Shown: positions 49,203 to 59,824, numbered from the stretch's first letter. The stretch: DNA of 64,000 nt from Eggerthellaceae bacterium (GCA_022791455.1 JAAVZC010000008.1:62001-126000); one strand, 5' to 3'. Translations and numbers: made by a program. The notes: a model not told the origin generated them from the letters alone.

Positions 49203-50906
49203 TTGGATTTGGTGACGCCCTTAGGGTTTCGGGACATTCTGCCGGAAGAGGCGCGGGAGCGGGAGGCTATTGCCCGCAACGTGGCGGCGCTGTTCGATGC
49301 GCGCGGCTACCGCCCCATCGAGACCCCCACGCTCGAGGTGCTCGACGTGATGCAGATGGGGGCGAAAAGCGTGCTCTCGCCCTTCAAGTTCTTCGACTCG
49401 CGCGGGGATCTTCTGGCTATGCGTCCCGACGTGACGGTGCAGATTGCCCGCATGGTGGCCACGCGGTTCTCGCAGGTGGAAGGGCCGTTGAAGCTGCGCT
49501 ACCAGCAGCGCGTGTTCCGCGAGACGGAGGCCCAGATGCAGGCGACCGCCCGCGAACAGACCCAGATGGGCCTGGAGCTCATCGGCGAGAGCGGCCCTGC
49601 GGCCGACGCCGAGGTGATCGGCCTGTTCTGCGAGGCGCTGGCGCTGGCGGGGGTAGAGAACTACACGCTGGGGCTGGCCACGGTGGGGGTGCTCCGGGCG
49701 CTTCTGGAGCGCAGCGGTGCGCCGCAAGCGTGGCAGAGCTGCGTGCTGGCGGCGTTCCATACCTCCAACTTCGTGGAATTGGATCGGCTCACCGATACGG
49801 AAAACCCTCCGGCCGATGTGGACGCCTGCGGTCTAGCGCCGGTGTTTGCCCAGGCCATTCGCCAGCTGCCCGCCATCCGCGGCGGCCTCGAGGCCATCGA
49901 TGAGCTGCGCGCCATCGTGGGCCCCTTGGGCTGTTCGGCCGACCTGGACGATTTCGAAACCACCTGCCGCGCACTGACCGACCTTCCGGGGAACCCGCGG
50001 CTTTTGGTGGACTTCTCGCTCATCGGCTCGCTGGACTACTACACCGGCGTGCTCTTCAACGCCTACAGCCCCCACCTGGGCTCTTCCATCGGGGGCGGCG
50101 GCCGCTACGACTCTATGATGGCCGCGTTCGGTAGCAACCGTCCGGCCGCCGGGTTCGCCTTCGCGCTGGAATCCGCCATGGCGGCTGCGTCGGTGCCGGC
50201 GGGGGAGGACGCGCCGTCCGAAAGCGATGTCCCCGCCCGGCCGCTGCGCATTGCCGTTCCGAAGGGGGCGCTGCACAACGATGCGGTGGCGGTGCTGGCT
50301 GCGGCAGGCTTGGACGTGACGGGGCTCGACAACCCTGGCCGTCAGCTGATCATCTCGAACCCCGGGGTGGACTACATCATCGTGCGCCCCTCGGACGCGC
50401 CTGCCTTTGTGGCGTTGGGGGCGGCTGACTGCGGCATCTGCGGAAAGGACTCCCTGCTTGAGGCGAGTGCCGACGTGGTGGAGCTGCAGGACCTGCACTT
50501 CGGCGCCTGCCGCTTCGTGGTGGCCATGCCCGCCGGAAGCCGGGCCGCCGCCGACGAGCGCTATCGCCGGCTGGGCTCCATCCGCGTCGCCACCAAGTAC
50601 CCGCGCATCACCACGGCCCATTTCGCCAAAACCGGCATGCAGGTGGAAATCGTCCAACTGCACGGCAATATCGAGCTGGCCCCCCTCACCGCCATGGCGG
50701 AGTGCATCGTCGACATCACCGCCACCGGAGCCACGCTGCGGGAGAACAACCTGGAGATCACCGAAGAGGTGCTGGGCTCCACCGCCCGCTTCTTCGCCAA
50801 CCCCGCCGCCCTGCGCACCGACGAGCGCCTGGGGCGTTTGGCGGAAGCGTTGGCAAACGCCACCGCTGGGATGTCCTTCGAGGCCATCGCCGGCCAGCCG
50901 CAGTAA
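49203..50906 (+). CDS. hisZG: HisZ-HisG fusion: ATP phosphoribosyltransferase regulatory and catalytic parts
   Basis: First step of histidine synthesis. 567 residues from TTG 49203 (AAGGAG six bases upstream). Residues 1-325 are HisZ, the histidyl-tRNA synthetase-like regulatory subunit: TPLGFRDILPEE, MRPDVTVQIARM, LRYQQRVFRE, SIGGGGRYD. Residues from about 347 are short-form HisG: LRIAVPKGALHNDAV, DCGICGKDSLLE, IRVATKYPRITTAHF, VDITATGATLRENNL. A linker of about 20 residues joins them. In most bacteria the two are separate chains forming a hetero-octamer; here the ratio is fixed by fusion. Confidence 0.93.
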   Translation: MDLVTPLGFRDILPEEAREREAIARNVAALFDARGYRPIETPTLEVLDVMQMGAKSVLSPFKFFDSRGDLLAMRPDVTVQIARMVATRFSQVEGPLKLRYQQRVFRETEAQMQATAREQTQMGLELIGESGPAADAEVIGLFCEALALAGVENYTLGLATVGVLRALLERSGAPQAWQSCVLAAFHTSNFVELDRLTDTENPPADVDACGLAPVFAQAIRQLPAIRGGLEAIDELRAIVGPLGCSADLDDFETTCRALTDLPGNPRLLVDFSLIGSLDYYTGVLFNAYSPHLGSSIGGGGRYDSMMAAFGSNRPAAGFAFALESAMAAASVPAGEDAPSESDVPARPLRIAVPKGALHNDAVAVLAAAGLDVTGLDNPGRQLIISNPGVDYIIVRPSDAPAFVALGAADCGICGKDSLLEASADVVELQDLHFGACRFVVAMPAGSRAAADERYRRLGSIRVATKYPRITTAHFAKTGMQVEIVQLHGNIELAPLTAMAECIVDITATGATLRENNLEITEEVLGSTARFFANPAALRTDERLGRLAEALANATAGMSFEAIAGQPQ

Positions 50907-50966
50907 AATGTGCCCCGTTGCAGCCGGCCGCACCGGCTGTTCCGAATGTAATTTAAGGAGAAACTC

Positions 50967-52298
50967 ATGCGTCGCGTAGTGCTTGGACCCAACGATTCGT
51001 TTTCCGCCTCTCTCATCAACCGCACCGGGGCCTTCAACCCGCAGGCCATGGTGGCGGCCACCGACATCATCGAGAAGGTGCGCACAGGCAAGGATGCCGC
51101 GCTGCGCGAGCTCACGCTGAAGTTCGACGGCGTGGACGTGGAGCAGCTTCGGGTGAGCGTAGCGGAAATTGAGGCCGCTATTGCCGCGGTTGACCCCAAG
51201 ACGATGGCGGCCCTGCACAAGGCGGCCGACCAGATTCGCGAATTCCACGAGCGCCAGGTGGAGCAGAGCTGGTTTTTCGCCCGCGGCGACGGGGCGCTTG
51301 TGGGAGCGAAGGTGACGCCGCTCGATTCCGTGGGCATCTACGTGCCCGGCGGCCGCGCCCTGTACCCCTCCACGGTGCTCATGAACGCCATTCCCGCCCA
51401 GGTGGCGGGCGTGCGCCGCATTGTGTGCACCACGCCCCCCACGAAGGAGGGCACCATCGATTCCGCCATCTTGGCCGCCTGCGCCATTGCCGGCGTGACG
51501 GAAATCTACAAGGTGGGCGGCGCCCAGGCCATTGGCGCGCTGGCCTACGGCACGGAATCAATCGCACCGGTGGCGAAGATCACCGGCCCCGGCAACGCCT
51601 TCGTGGCTGCGGCGAAGAAGATCGTCTCCGGCGACGTGGGCATCGACATGATTGCCGGACCTTCCGAAGTGTGCGTGGTGGCGGACTTCACGGCCGACCC
51701 GAAGCTGGTAGCCATCGACCTCATGGCCCAGGCGGAGCACGATCCGCTGGCCGCCTGCTACCTGGTGTGCTTCTCGGAGGACTACGCCGATTCCGTGGAA
51801 GCGGCGGTGGAGCGCCACCTGGCCGATTCCACCCGCTCGGACATCACGCGCCAGTCTCTGGACAACGAGGGCCTGTGCGTGGTGTGCGAGACCATGGCCC
51901 AGGCGGTGGACGCGGTGAACATCATCGCGCCGGAGCACCTGGAGCTGCACGTGGCGGGCGCCATGGACCTGCTGGGGTCCATCCGCAACGCCGGTGCCAT
52001 CTTCCTGGGCGCGTGGACTCCCGAAGCGGTGGGGGACTACGTGGCCGGCCCCAACCACACGCTGCCCACCGGCGGCACGGCCCGTTGGGCGAGCCCCCTT
52101 TCCACCAACGATTTCGTGAAGAAGTCCTCCATCATCCAATACACGCCGGCTGCCCTTGCCCGTGACGGCGAAGCGGTGCGCACCATCGCTACCCACGAGG
52201 GGCTGTGGGCCCACGCCCGCAGCGTGGAGCTGCGCATGGCCGAGCTGGAGAACCTGGCCGGCGCGGCAGCGCGGCAGGTGGAGGCCTCCCATGAATAA
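50967..52298 (+). CDS. hisD: Histidinol dehydrogenase
   Basis: Oxidises L-histidinol to histidine in two NAD-dependent steps. 443 residues; conserved VGIYVPGGRALYPSTVLMNA, GGAQAIGALAYGT, DLMAQAEHDPLA and PEHLELHVAG motifs carry the zinc and base residues. Start ATG 50967 behind AAGGAG. Overlaps hisC by eight bases. Confidence 0.97.
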   Translation: MRRVVLGPNDSFSASLINRTGAFNPQAMVAATDIIEKVRTGKDAALRELTLKFDGVDVEQLRVSVAEIEAAIAAVDPKTMAALHKAADQIREFHERQVEQSWFFARGDGALVGAKVTPLDSVGIYVPGGRALYPSTVLMNAIPAQVAGVRRIVCTTPPTKEGTIDSAILAACAIAGVTEIYKVGGAQAIGALAYGTESIAPVAKITGPGNAFVAAAKKIVSGDVGIDMIAGPSEVCVVADFTADPKLVAIDLMAQAEHDPLAACYLVCFSEDYADSVEAAVERHLADSTRSDITRQSLDNEGLCVVCETMAQAVDAVNIIAPEHLELHVAGAMDLLGSIRNAGAIFLGAWTPEAVGDYVAGPNHTLPTGGTARWASPLSTNDFVKKSSIIQYTPAALARDGEAVRTIATHEGLWAHARSVELRMAELENLAGAAARQVEASHE

Positions 52299-53367
52299 GG
52301 TGCGCTCCGCCAGCGCGCGGCTTGCGGGGCTTGTGCCCTACGACCCCAAATACATCCCAGCCGAAGTGATGCTCTCCGCCAACGAGAACCCTTCCGACGT
52401 GCCGGAATCGGTGCGGCTGGAGCTTTCCCGCCAGCTGAAGAAGGTGCCCTTGAACCGCTATCCCGATCCGTTGGCGAACGGGCTGCGGGCCGAAATTGCC
52501 GAGGCGAACGGCCTGGACGCCGACTGGGTGCTTTTGGGCAACGGCGGCGACGAGCTGCTGTTCGATCTGGCGCTTGCCTGGGGCGGGGAGGGGCGCACGT
52601 TCCTGGATGTGCCGCCCACGTTTTCCGTCTATGCGGCAAATGCGCAGGTCACGTCCACGCGCGTGGTGGAAGTGGCGCGGCGGGCCGACTTCTCCATCGA
52701 CGAGGAGGCGGTGCTGGCGCGCGTGGCGGAAGGGGACATCGACTACGTGATCGTGGCCTCGCCGAACAACCCCACGGGGCAGCTGGCCAGCGAAGAGTTC
52801 CTGCTGAAGCTGCTGAACGCCACCGATGCGCTCGTGCTGGTGGACGAGGCCTACTTCGAGTTCTCGCACCGCACCATGCGTCCGTACCTGGAGGCCCACG
52901 AGAACTTGCTCATTTTGCGCACCTTCTCGAAGGCGTTCTCGCTGGCGGGGGTGCGGCTGGGCTATTTCCTGGGGCACCCGAAGGTGATCCGCGAGTTTTT
53001 GAAAGTGCGCCAGCCCTACTCGGTGGACGCACTGTCCCAGACGGTGGGATCGGTGGTGTACCGCAACCGTGCGCTGTTCCAGGAGGGCATCGACCTTATT
53101 GTGGCGGAGCGGGCGCGGCTGTTCGAGGCGCTGCGGCTCATTCCCGGCGTGGAAGTGTTCCCGAGCGACGCCAACTACCTGCTGCTGCGATTGGCAAATG
53201 CCCACGAGGCCTGGGAGTATTTGCTGGAAAACGGCGTGCTGGTGCGGGACTTCTCCCGCTCCACGCTTCTGGCGAACTGCCTGCGCGTGAGCGTGGGGAC
53301 GCCGGAGCAAAACGATCGGTTCCTGGCGGCGCTGCGGAAGTTCGTGATGGGCGGCCGGTCCCAGTAA
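52291..53367 (+). CDS. hisC: Histidinol-phosphate aminotransferase
   Basis: PLP enzyme transferring the amino group to imidazole acetol phosphate. 358 residues; LSANENPSDVP at the start, SPNNPTGQL, VDEAYFEFS, and the PLP-lysine segment RTFSKAFSLAGVRLGY. The ATG at 52291 lies inside the hisD end; an upstream extension of the frame lies within hisD and is not used. Confidence 0.95.
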   Translation: MNKVRSASARLAGLVPYDPKYIPAEVMLSANENPSDVPESVRLELSRQLKKVPLNRYPDPLANGLRAEIAEANGLDADWVLLGNGGDELLFDLALAWGGEGRTFLDVPPTFSVYAANAQVTSTRVVEVARRADFSIDEEAVLARVAEGDIDYVIVASPNNPTGQLASEEFLLKLLNATDALVLVDEAYFEFSHRTMRPYLEAHENLLILRTFSKAFSLAGVRLGYFLGHPKVIREFLKVRQPYSVDALSQTVGSVVYRNRALFQEGIDLIVAERARLFEALRLIPGVEVFPSDANYLLLRLANAHEAWEYLLENGVLVRDFSRSTLLANCLRVSVGTPEQNDRFLAALRKFVMGGRSQ

Positions 53368-53411
53368 GCGGGGCGGCGCGAGCACCTACATATATATAAG
53401 AGAGGTTCGAA

Positions 53412-54005
53412 ATGGAAGATCGCATTGCCCGGGTGACACGGGCCACGAAGGAGACCAACATCACCGTGACGGTGAACTTGGACGGCGACGGCACGGTGGA
53501 CGCCCAGACGGGCATCGGCTTTTTCGACCACATGCTGGACGCGTTCGGGCGCCACGGGCTGCTGGTGCTGGAGGTGGATGCCAAGGGCGACCTGCACGTG
53601 GACGGCCACCATACCGTCGAGGACACGGGCATTGTGCTGGGGCAGGCAGTTGCCCAGGCGCTGGGGGACAAGCGGGGCATCACCCGCTTCGGCTCCTGCC
53701 TTCTGCCCATGGACGAGGCGCTTGTGATGGCGGCGCTGGACATCTCCGGCCGTGGGGCGCTGTACTGGGACGTGGACTTGCCCTTCGGCATGGTGGGCGA
53801 CTTCGATTGCCAGCTGGCGCGGGAGTTCTTCATCGCCTTCGCCACCAACGCCGGCATTACGCTGCACGTGCGGCAGTTGGCGGGGGATAACGCCCACCAC
53901 GTGATCGAGGCGGCGTTCAAGGCGGTGGCCCGCGCGCTGCGGGCGGCCGTGGAAGAGGACCCGCGGGCGGCCGGCGCGCTGCCTTCCACCAAGGGCGCGC
54001 TGTAG
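53412..54005 (+). CDS. hisB: Imidazoleglycerol-phosphate dehydratase
   Basis: Monofunctional dehydratase, 197 residues, without the phosphatase domain found in enteric HisB. Metal-binding motifs [24 protein letters not shown] and [13 protein letters not shown] are intact. Start ATG follows AGAGAGG; hisH starts nine bases after the stop. Confidence 0.96.
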   Translation: MEDRIARVTRATKETNITVTVNLDGDGTVDAQTGIGFFDHMLDAFGRHGLLVLEVDAKGDLHVDGHHTVEDTGIVLGQAVAQALGDKRGITRFGSCLLPMDEALVMAALDISGRGALYWDVDLPFGMVGDFDCQLAREFFIAFATNAGITLHVRQLAGDNAHHVIEAAFKAVARALRAAVEEDPRAAGALPSTKGAL

Positions 54006-54014
54006 GAGGCTGCC

Positions 54015-54671
54015 GTGGCGCTGGTACTCATCGACTATCACAAGGGAAACATCCGCAGCGTGGAGCGGGGGCTGCAGGCGGCCGGCGCGGACGTGGTGGT
54101 GTCCGATGACCCGGCCGTGGTGCGCGCCGCCGACGCGGTGGTGCTGCCGGGGGTGGGCGCTTTCAGCGACGCCTCGGCCACGCTGCGCGAGCTGGGGCTC
54201 ATGGAGGCCGTTCGGCAGAAATGCGCGGAAGGGGCGCCGTTTTTAGGGATTTGCCTGGGGATGCACCTCATGTTCGCGGGCGGCGAGGAGCATGCCCCGG
54301 TGGGCGCGCCGGCGGAGGGCTTGGGGCTTCTGCCCGGCATCGTGGGCCGCGTGCCGGCCGAAGACGCCGCGGGGCGTCACTACAAGGTGCCGCACGTAGG
54401 CTGGAACAGCGTGGAGCCCGCTTCCGATTCCCCGGACGAGCTGACGGCCGCTCTGTTCGACGGCATCCGCCCCGGCGAGTTCTTCTACTTCACCCACAGC
54501 TTCCAAGCGCCAGATGGCCCGGGCACGGTGGGTGTCACCTGCCACGCCCGCTCGTTCCCCTCGGCGGTGGCCGTGCCGGGAAAACCCCAGTTCGGCGTGC
54601 AGTTCCATCCGGAAAAGAGCTCGGACGCGGGCGCACGGCTGCTGCAAAACTTCGTGACACTGACGAAATAG
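54015..54671 (+). CDS. hisH: Imidazole glycerol phosphate synthase, glutaminase subunit
   Basis: Class I glutamine amidotransferase feeding ammonia to HisF. 218 residues; nucleophile Cys in FLGICLGMHLMF, and His-Glu in VQFHPEKSS. Starts at GTG 54015 behind AGGAGG. Confidence 0.96.
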   Translation: MALVLIDYHKGNIRSVERGLQAAGADVVVSDDPAVVRAADAVVLPGVGAFSDASATLRELGLMEAVRQKCAEGAPFLGICLGMHLMFAGGEEHAPVGAPAEGLGLLPGIVGRVPAEDAAGRHYKVPHVGWNSVEPASDSPDELTAALFDGIRPGEFFYFTHSFQAPDGPGTVGVTCHARSFPSAVAVPGKPQFGVQFHPEKSSDAGARLLQNFVTLTK

Positions 54672-54722
54672 CCCGGCCCGCTTTTGGCCCTCTACCATGG
54701 GGCCATCGAGAAAGGACATCCC

Positions 54723-55508
54723 ATGTATCTGCTTCCTGCCATTGACATTTTGGGCGGCAAGGCGGTGCGCCTGGCGAAGGGCGACTACGCGGCCGTGACC
54801 GAGTACAACGACGATCCCGTGCTGCAGGCGCGCCTCTTCGAGGAGGCGGGGGCCGAATGGTTGCACGTGGTGGACCTGGACGGCGCGAAGTCCGGCTCGC
54901 CGGAGAACCTGGAAGTGATTCGCCAGATTCTGGCGAAGACGGCGCTTCACGTGGAAGTGGGCGGCGGCATTCGCTCGCTGGCGGCCATCGATGCGCTGGC
55001 GGACGCCGGCGTGGCTCGCGTGGTGCTGGGGACGGCGCTCGTGCGCGATCCGGAATTCGCCCAGCAGGCGCTGGAGAAGTTCGGCCCGGACATGCTGGTA
55101 GCGGGCATCGATGCGAAGGCGGGCGAAGCGGCCGTTTCCGGCTGGACCGAGGGCTCCGGCATCGGCGCCGAGGAGCTGGCGTCGAAGATGGCGGCTGTAG
55201 GCTACGAGCACCTGGTGTTCACCGACATTGCCCGCGACGGCATGCAGACCGGCTTCGACGCTGCTGCCTACGCTTCCATGGCCCGCGCCTTCGGCAACCC
55301 GGTCATCGCGAGCGGCGGCCTGTCCACCGTGGCCGACATCCAGGCACTCTATCCCATTGCCGACGCCATCGAGGGCGTCATCGCCGGCCGCGCCCTCTAC
55401 GAGCGCACCTTAAGCGTGGAAGAAGGGGTGGCCGCCTGCAAAGAATCCCTGCAAATGGGCAGCTTGGAGGATGAGGAAAAGCCTCTGACGTTGGAGGATT
55501 TGAGGTAA
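54723..55508 (+). CDS. hisA: Phosphoribosylformimino-AICAR-phosphate isomerase
   Basis: TIM-barrel isomerase of step 4, 261 residues: [19 protein letters not shown] with catalytic Asp8, EVGGGIRSL and the second Asp in [15 protein letters not shown] 54723 follows GAAAGGAC. It ends in a charged 25-residue tail not usual for HisA. The stop overlaps the hisF start (TAATG). Confidence 0.95.
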   Translation: MYLLPAIDILGGKAVRLAKGDYAAVTEYNDDPVLQARLFEEAGAEWLHVVDLDGAKSGSPENLEVIRQILAKTALHVEVGGGIRSLAAIDALADAGVARVVLGTALVRDPEFAQQALEKFGPDMLVAGIDAKAGEAAVSGWTEGSGIGAEELASKMAAVGYEHLVFTDIARDGMQTGFDAAAYASMARAFGNPVIASGGLSTVADIQALYPIADAIEGVIAGRALYERTLSVEEGVAACKESLQMGSLEDEEKPLTLEDLR

Positions 55509-56272
55509 TGCTGACGAAACGGGTGATTCCCTGCCTGGACGTTAAGGACGGGCGCGTGGTGAAGGGCGTGAACTTCGTGGGGCTGCGGGATGCCGGCGAC
55601 CCCATCGAGCTCGCGTGCCGCTACGATGAGCAGAAAGCGGACGAAGTGGTGTTTCTGGACATCACCGCCACCTCCGACGACCGCGCCACCACGGTGGAGC
55701 TGGCCAGCCATGCAAGCGAATCGCTGCACCTGCCGTTTTGCGTAGGGGGCGGCTTTCGCAGCGTGGCGGACATTCGCCGCATGATTGCTGCCGGTGCCGA
55801 CAAGGTGTCCGTGAACTCGGCCGCCGTGGCGAACCCGGCGCTCATCACCGAGGCGGCGCGCGCCTTCGGCACGCAGGCGATTCTCTGCGCCATCGACGCC
55901 AAACAGGTGCCGGGCAACCCCAACAAGTGGGAGGTGTACGTGGCGGGCGGTCGCAAGGCCACCGGGCTCGATGTGGTGGAATGGGCTGTCGAGGCGGCTC
56001 GGCGCGGCGCGGGCGAGATTCTTCTCACCTCCATGGACCGCGACGGCAGCCGCGACGGCTTCGACTGCGCGCTGACGCGTGCGGTGGCGCGCGCGGTTGA
56101 CGTGCCGGTCATCGCGAGCGGCGGCGTGGGGAAGCTCGAGCACTTCGCCCAGGGCATCCTGGAGGGAGAGGCGGACGCGGTGCTCGCCGCCAGCGTCTTC
56201 CACTTCGGCGAATTCACCATCGCCCAAGTAAAAGAATCCATGGCCAGCTACGGCATCCCCGTGCGGCTGTAG
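55508..56272 (+). CDS. hisF: Imidazole glycerol phosphate synthase, cyclase subunit
   Basis: TIM-barrel cyclase, 254 residues. Catalytic Asp in [13 protein letters not shown] and the second in [29 protein letters not shown] binds phosphate. It pairs with HisH two genes upstream. It is followed by a 249-base gap with tandem repeats before hisI. Confidence 0.96.
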   Translation: MLTKRVIPCLDVKDGRVVKGVNFVGLRDAGDPIELACRYDEQKADEVVFLDITATSDDRATTVELASHASESLHLPFCVGGGFRSVADIRRMIAAGADKVSVNSAAVANPALITEAARAFGTQAILCAIDAKQVPGNPNKWEVYVAGGRKATGLDVVEWAVEAARRGAGEILLTSMDRDGSRDGFDCALTRAVARAVDVPVIASGGVGKLEHFAQGILEGEADAVLAASVFHFGEFTIAQVKESMASYGIPVRL

Positions 56273-56350
56273 CGCGTTAGTTGCGCGTGTCTCAGTGGCC
56301 TCTGATGCTCTCCAGCGAAAACAAATGCAGACGAATTTGGCGACAAAAGC

Positions 56351-56436
56351 ACGTTATGTAACTGGTTGTGGTCAGAAAGCTGCGATATGTAACGCTGGTT
56401 GGTTAGAAGACCACGATTTGTAACGAAGGAAGGCTC
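56351..56436 (+). repeat. 31-bp tandem repeat upstream of hisI
   Basis: Three units beginning ACGTTATGTAAC (56351), GCGATATGTAAC (56382) and ACGATTTGTAAC (56413), spaced exactly 31 bases, with a related GGTTGTGGTCAGAA / GGTTGGTTAGAA second half. Three helical turns between copies suits a regulator binding on one face of the DNA. Confidence 0.6.
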
Positions 56437-56521
56437 ATATTTCGAGTTTCGAAGATAAGCTTGTTTCATTTCGCGCGTTTGTTGCCATTTGAGACTGAAA
56501 ACAGGGAAGGAGAGGTGAGGA

Positions 56522-56845
56522 ATGGCATTCGATTTCTCTCAGCTGAAGTTCAACGAGGCGGGGCTCATTCCCTGCATCGTGCAAGACGCGGAAACCGGCG
56601 AAGTGCTGATGATGGCCTGGATGAACGAGGCAACGCTTCGCCAGACGCTGGAGGTGGGGGAGACGGTGTTTTGGTCCCGCAGCCGCCAAGAAGTGTGGCA
56701 CAAGGGCGCTACCAGCGGAAATACCCAGAAGCTGGTCGAACTGCGCTACGATTGCGACGGCGACACGCTGCTGGCGCTGGTGAACCCGGCCGGCCCCGCC
56801 TGTCACACCGGAGCCCGCTCCTGCTTTTATCGCAGTATCAACTAG
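56522..56845 (+). CDS. hisI: Phosphoribosyl-AMP cyclohydrolase
   Basis: Opens the adenine ring of PR-AMP, step 3 of the pathway. 107 residues, cyclohydrolase only, no HisE domain. Metal-binding pattern [12 protein letters not shown], then [10 protein letters not shown]. Start ATG behind GAGAGGTGAGG. Separated from hisF by the repeat region, so it may have its own regulation. The gap to talC (56846-57062) shows a small hairpin near 56851 but nothing convincing. Confidence 0.95.
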   Translation: MAFDFSQLKFNEAGLIPCIVQDAETGEVLMMAWMNEATLRQTLEVGETVFWSRSRQEVWHKGATSGNTQKLVELRYDCDGDTLLALVNPAGPACHTGARSCFYRSIN

Positions 56846-57062
56846 AACTTCCCCGCTTGCTCGGGGCGGCTTGTTGGGGTAGTATTAGCCCAATCTTTTC
56901 CCTTGGACATAGATTCGCATGCCACGCCATTGGGCGGCGGCGTCCGGGGAAGCCAATCGACTCTAAACGCCCCACCATTGACAAGATGGGAATCCCCACC
57001 ACTAACGTTAGGCATTCTGCGCATTCGCGCATAGTTTCCAACCCTACCATGAGGAGGAAAAC

Positions 57063-57749
57063 GTGAAGTTCTTTTTGGACACCGCCGACCTGGCGGAAAT
57101 CGAGGAAGCGGCCAGCTGGGGCGCCTTGGCGGGCGTGACCACCAACCCCAGCCTGTACGCGCGCATCGGCGGCAAGCTGGACGACTTCCACAACCACATC
57201 AAGCGCATCTGCGACATCGTGGGGCCGGATTGCCCGGTTTCGGCGGAGTCGGTGGCCATGACCCGCGACGAGATTGTGGCCGACGGCGTGAAGCTGGCGG
57301 AGATTGCCCCCAACGTCGTGGTGAAGATCCCCACCATGGTGGAGGGCCTGGCCGCCACCCATACGCTGGCCGGCAAGGGCATTCCGGTGAACATGACCCT
57401 GTGCTTCACGGTGCCCCAGGCGCTGCTGGCGGCGCGCGCCGGCGCCCGCTACATTTCGCCGTTCGTGGGCCGCTTCGACGACATTTCCGAAGACGGCCTG
57501 TTCCAGCTGGAGCAGGTGTGCTCGGCCATCGGCAACTACGACTTCACCGCCAACACCGTGAACGGCGAGAAGATCGAGATCATCGCTGCCTCCATCCGCA
57601 GCGCAAACCACGTGACCCAGGCGGCGCTCATGGGCGCCGACATCGCCACCGTGCCCTTCGGCGTGCTGAAGAAGATGGTGCAGCACCCGCTGACCGAGCG
57701 CGGCCTGGATGCATTCCTTAAGGACTGGGAGAAAGTTCAGAGCGCATGA
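57063..57749 (+). CDS. Transaldolase, small TalC/FSA type
   Basis: 228 residues, the short form of the transaldolase/fructose-6-phosphate aldolase family. MKFFLDTADLAEIEEA, VTTNPSL, Schiff-base Lys88 in NVVVKIP, and NMTLCFTVPQALLAARAGA followed by SPFVGRFDD. The last motif resembles TalC transaldolases more than FSA. Start is behind GAGGAGG at 57053. Its stop overlaps the rho start (ATGA). Confidence 0.9.
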   Translation: MKFFLDTADLAEIEEAASWGALAGVTTNPSLYARIGGKLDDFHNHIKRICDIVGPDCPVSAESVAMTRDEIVADGVKLAEIAPNVVVKIPTMVEGLAATHTLAGKGIPVNMTLCFTVPQALLAARAGARYISPFVGRFDDISEDGLFQLEQVCSAIGNYDFTANTVNGEKIEIIAASIRSANHVTQAALMGADIATVPFGVLKKMVQHPLTERGLDAFLKDWEKVQSA

Positions 57750-59824
57750 GTGAAACCACTGAAGAGAATTTGACCGCCGCCGCCCCCGAGGGCGAAGCGC
57801 CCGTGAAGCGTCGCCCCGGCCGCCCCCGCAAGGTGAAGCCGGAAGAGGGGGTCGCGCAAGCGCCGGTTGCGGCTGCTGCGGAAGAGGCGGAGAAGCCCAA
57901 GCGCAAGACCGCCACCCGCAAGAAGGTCGCCCCCGCCGAGGGGGAAGCGGCTGCTGCGGCCGAAGAAGCGCCGAAGAAGCGCACGACCCGGACGCGCAAG
58001 ACGGCCGAAGCGGAAGCGGAAGCGCCGGCGGAGAAGGCCGCCCCTGCTGCCGAGGAAGCCGCCGAGGCCCCCAAGAAGCGCGTGGTGCGCAGCCGCAAGA
58101 AGGCCGAAGACGAAGCGGCCGCCGCGCCGGCAGAGCCCGCCGCCCCGGTGGCGGAGGGGGCCGAGGACGGCGAAGCGAAACCGCGCCGCACCCGTCGCCC
58201 GCGCGCTACGGTAGAGGCTGCGGAAGGGGAGGCCGCGGCCGCTCCTTCGGCTGAGCCCGCTGCCGAGCCCGCGCCGGCTGCAGAAGGGGAGGGCGAGGGC
58301 CAGCGCCCGCGTCCCCAGCGCCGCGAGAAGCAGCGTCCCGAGAAGCGCCCCGGCAGCGGCAACAACAACGGCCAGTCCCAGAACGGTCAGAACGCCCAGA
58401 ACAGCGGTAACAAGAACAACCAGAACAACCGCAACAACCAGGGCAAGAACAACAATAACAACAACGGCCAGAACAACCGCAACGACCGCCATCAGCGTCG
58501 CCAGCAGCGGCAGGAGCCGCGCGAGGTGACCCCTTCCGTCACCAAGGAAGAGCTGGCGGAGCTGAAGGTGGCGGACCTGCGCGCCCGCGCCGCGGAGCTT
58601 GAGCTGGACGGCGCCGCCATGAAGAAGCCGGAACTGGTGGAAGCGGTCTACGCCGCCACCATGCGCGCCGAGGGCTTCATGGAAGTGCAGGGCATCCTGG
58701 ACATCATGAGCGACGGCTACGGCTTTTTGCGCACGTCCGGCTACCTGCCCGGCGAGCACGACGTGTACGTGGGCGCCAACCTGGTGCGCCGCAACGGCCT
58801 GCGCCCCGGCGACTTGGTAGCCGGCCAAACCCGTCCCGCCCGTCAGAACGACAAGTTCGCCGCGCTGCAGAAAATCTCAACGGTGAACGGCATTCCGGTG
58901 GAGCTTTTGGGCAAGCGCCCGAAGTTCGCCGAGCTCACCCCGGTGTTCCCGGACGAGCGACTGACCATGGAGCACGGCAAGAACACCATCACCGCCCGCG
59001 TCATCGACCTGGTGGCGCCCATCGGCAAGGGGCAGCGCGGCCTTATCGTGTCGCCGCCGAAGGCCGGCAAGACCACCGTGCTGAAGGACATCGCCGCCGC
59101 CATCACCGCCAACAACCCCGACGTGCACCTCATGTATCTGGGCATCGACGAGCGCCCCGAAGAGGCCACCGACATGGAGCGGTCCATCCGCGGCGAAGTG
59201 GTCTCCTCCACCTTCGACATGCCCTCCGAGAACCACATCCAGGTGGCGGAGCTGGTCATCGAACGGGCGAAGCGCCTGGTGGAGCAGGGGGTTGACGTGG
59301 TCATTCTGCTGGACTCCATTACCCGCCTTGCCCGCGCCTACAACCTGGCGCAGCCGGCTTCCGGCCTCGTGCTCTCCGGCGGCGTGGACTCCAGCGCCCT
59401 CTACCCGCCCAAGCGCTTCTTGGGCGCGGCGCGCAACATCGAGAACGGCGGCAGCCTCACCATTCTGGCCTCTGCCCTCATCGACACCGGATCGAAGATG
59501 GACGAGGTGATCTTCGAGGAGTTCAAGGGCACCGGCAACATGGAGCTGAAACTGGACCGCTATCTGGCGGACCGCCGCATCTTCCCCGCCATCGACCCCA
59601 TTTCCTCGGGCACCCGCAAAGAAGAGCTGCTGCTCGACCAGATGGAGGCGCCGCTCATTTGGGCCGTGCGCCGCATTCTGGCGAACCTCAACAACACCGA
59701 GCGCGCCATGGACATGCTGATCAAGTCTCTGAAGAAGACCGAGAACAACCAGCAGTTCCTCATGCGCACGGCGAAGAAAGCCCAGGCGGCCCAGGGCCGT
59801 TTGGACGAGAACATGGAACTTTAA
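57746..59824 (+). CDS. rho: Transcription termination factor Rho with long N-terminal insertion
   Basis: RNA helicase ending transcription, 692 residues against about 420 in E. coli. Residues 21-31 ([11 protein letters not shown]) form a perfect AT-hook; 32-200 are an Ala/Glu/Arg/Lys-rich disordered segment with several RTR/RSRKK basic patches; 205-246 are almost only Asn, Gln and Gly. The Rho core starts near 265: [15 protein letters not shown], the cold-shock RNA-binding domain ([19 protein letters not shown]), Walker A PPKAGKTT (437-444), Walker [17 protein letters not shown] and the Q/R-loop [14 protein letters not shown]. The disordered insert is typical for high-GC Gram-positives. Confidence 0.95.
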   Translation: MSETTEENLTAAAPEGEAPVKRRPGRPRKVKPEEGVAQAPVAAAAEEAEKPKRKTATRKKVAPAEGEAAAAAEEAPKKRTTRTRKTAEAEAEAPAEKAAPAAEEAAEAPKKRVVRSRKKAEDEAAAAPAEPAAPVAEGAEDGEAKPRRTRRPRATVEAAEGEAAAAPSAEPAAEPAPAAEGEGEGQRPRPQRREKQRPEKRPGSGNNNGQSQNGQNAQNSGNKNNQNNRNNQGKNNNNNNGQNNRNDRHQRRQQRQEPREVTPSVTKEELAELKVADLRARAAELELDGAAMKKPELVEAVYAATMRAEGFMEVQGILDIMSDGYGFLRTSGYLPGEHDVYVGANLVRRNGLRPGDLVAGQTRPARQNDKFAALQKISTVNGIPVELLGKRPKFAELTPVFPDERLTMEHGKNTITARVIDLVAPIGKGQRGLIVSPPKAGKTTVLKDIAAAITANNPDVHLMYLGIDERPEEATDMERSIRGEVVSSTFDMPSENHIQVAELVIERAKRLVEQGVDVVILLDSITRLARAYNLAQPASGLVLSGGVDSSALYPPKRFLGAARNIENGGSLTILASALIDTGSKMDEVIFEEFKGTGNMELKLDRYLADRRIFPAIDPISSGTRKEELLLDQMEAPLIWAVRRILANLNNTERAMDMLIKSLKKTENNQQFLMRTAKKAQAAQGRLDENMEL

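Noticed and set aside
56351..56436. CRISPR-like repeat upstream of hisI
   Set aside because: Three degenerate units without spacers; better explained as regulator sites.
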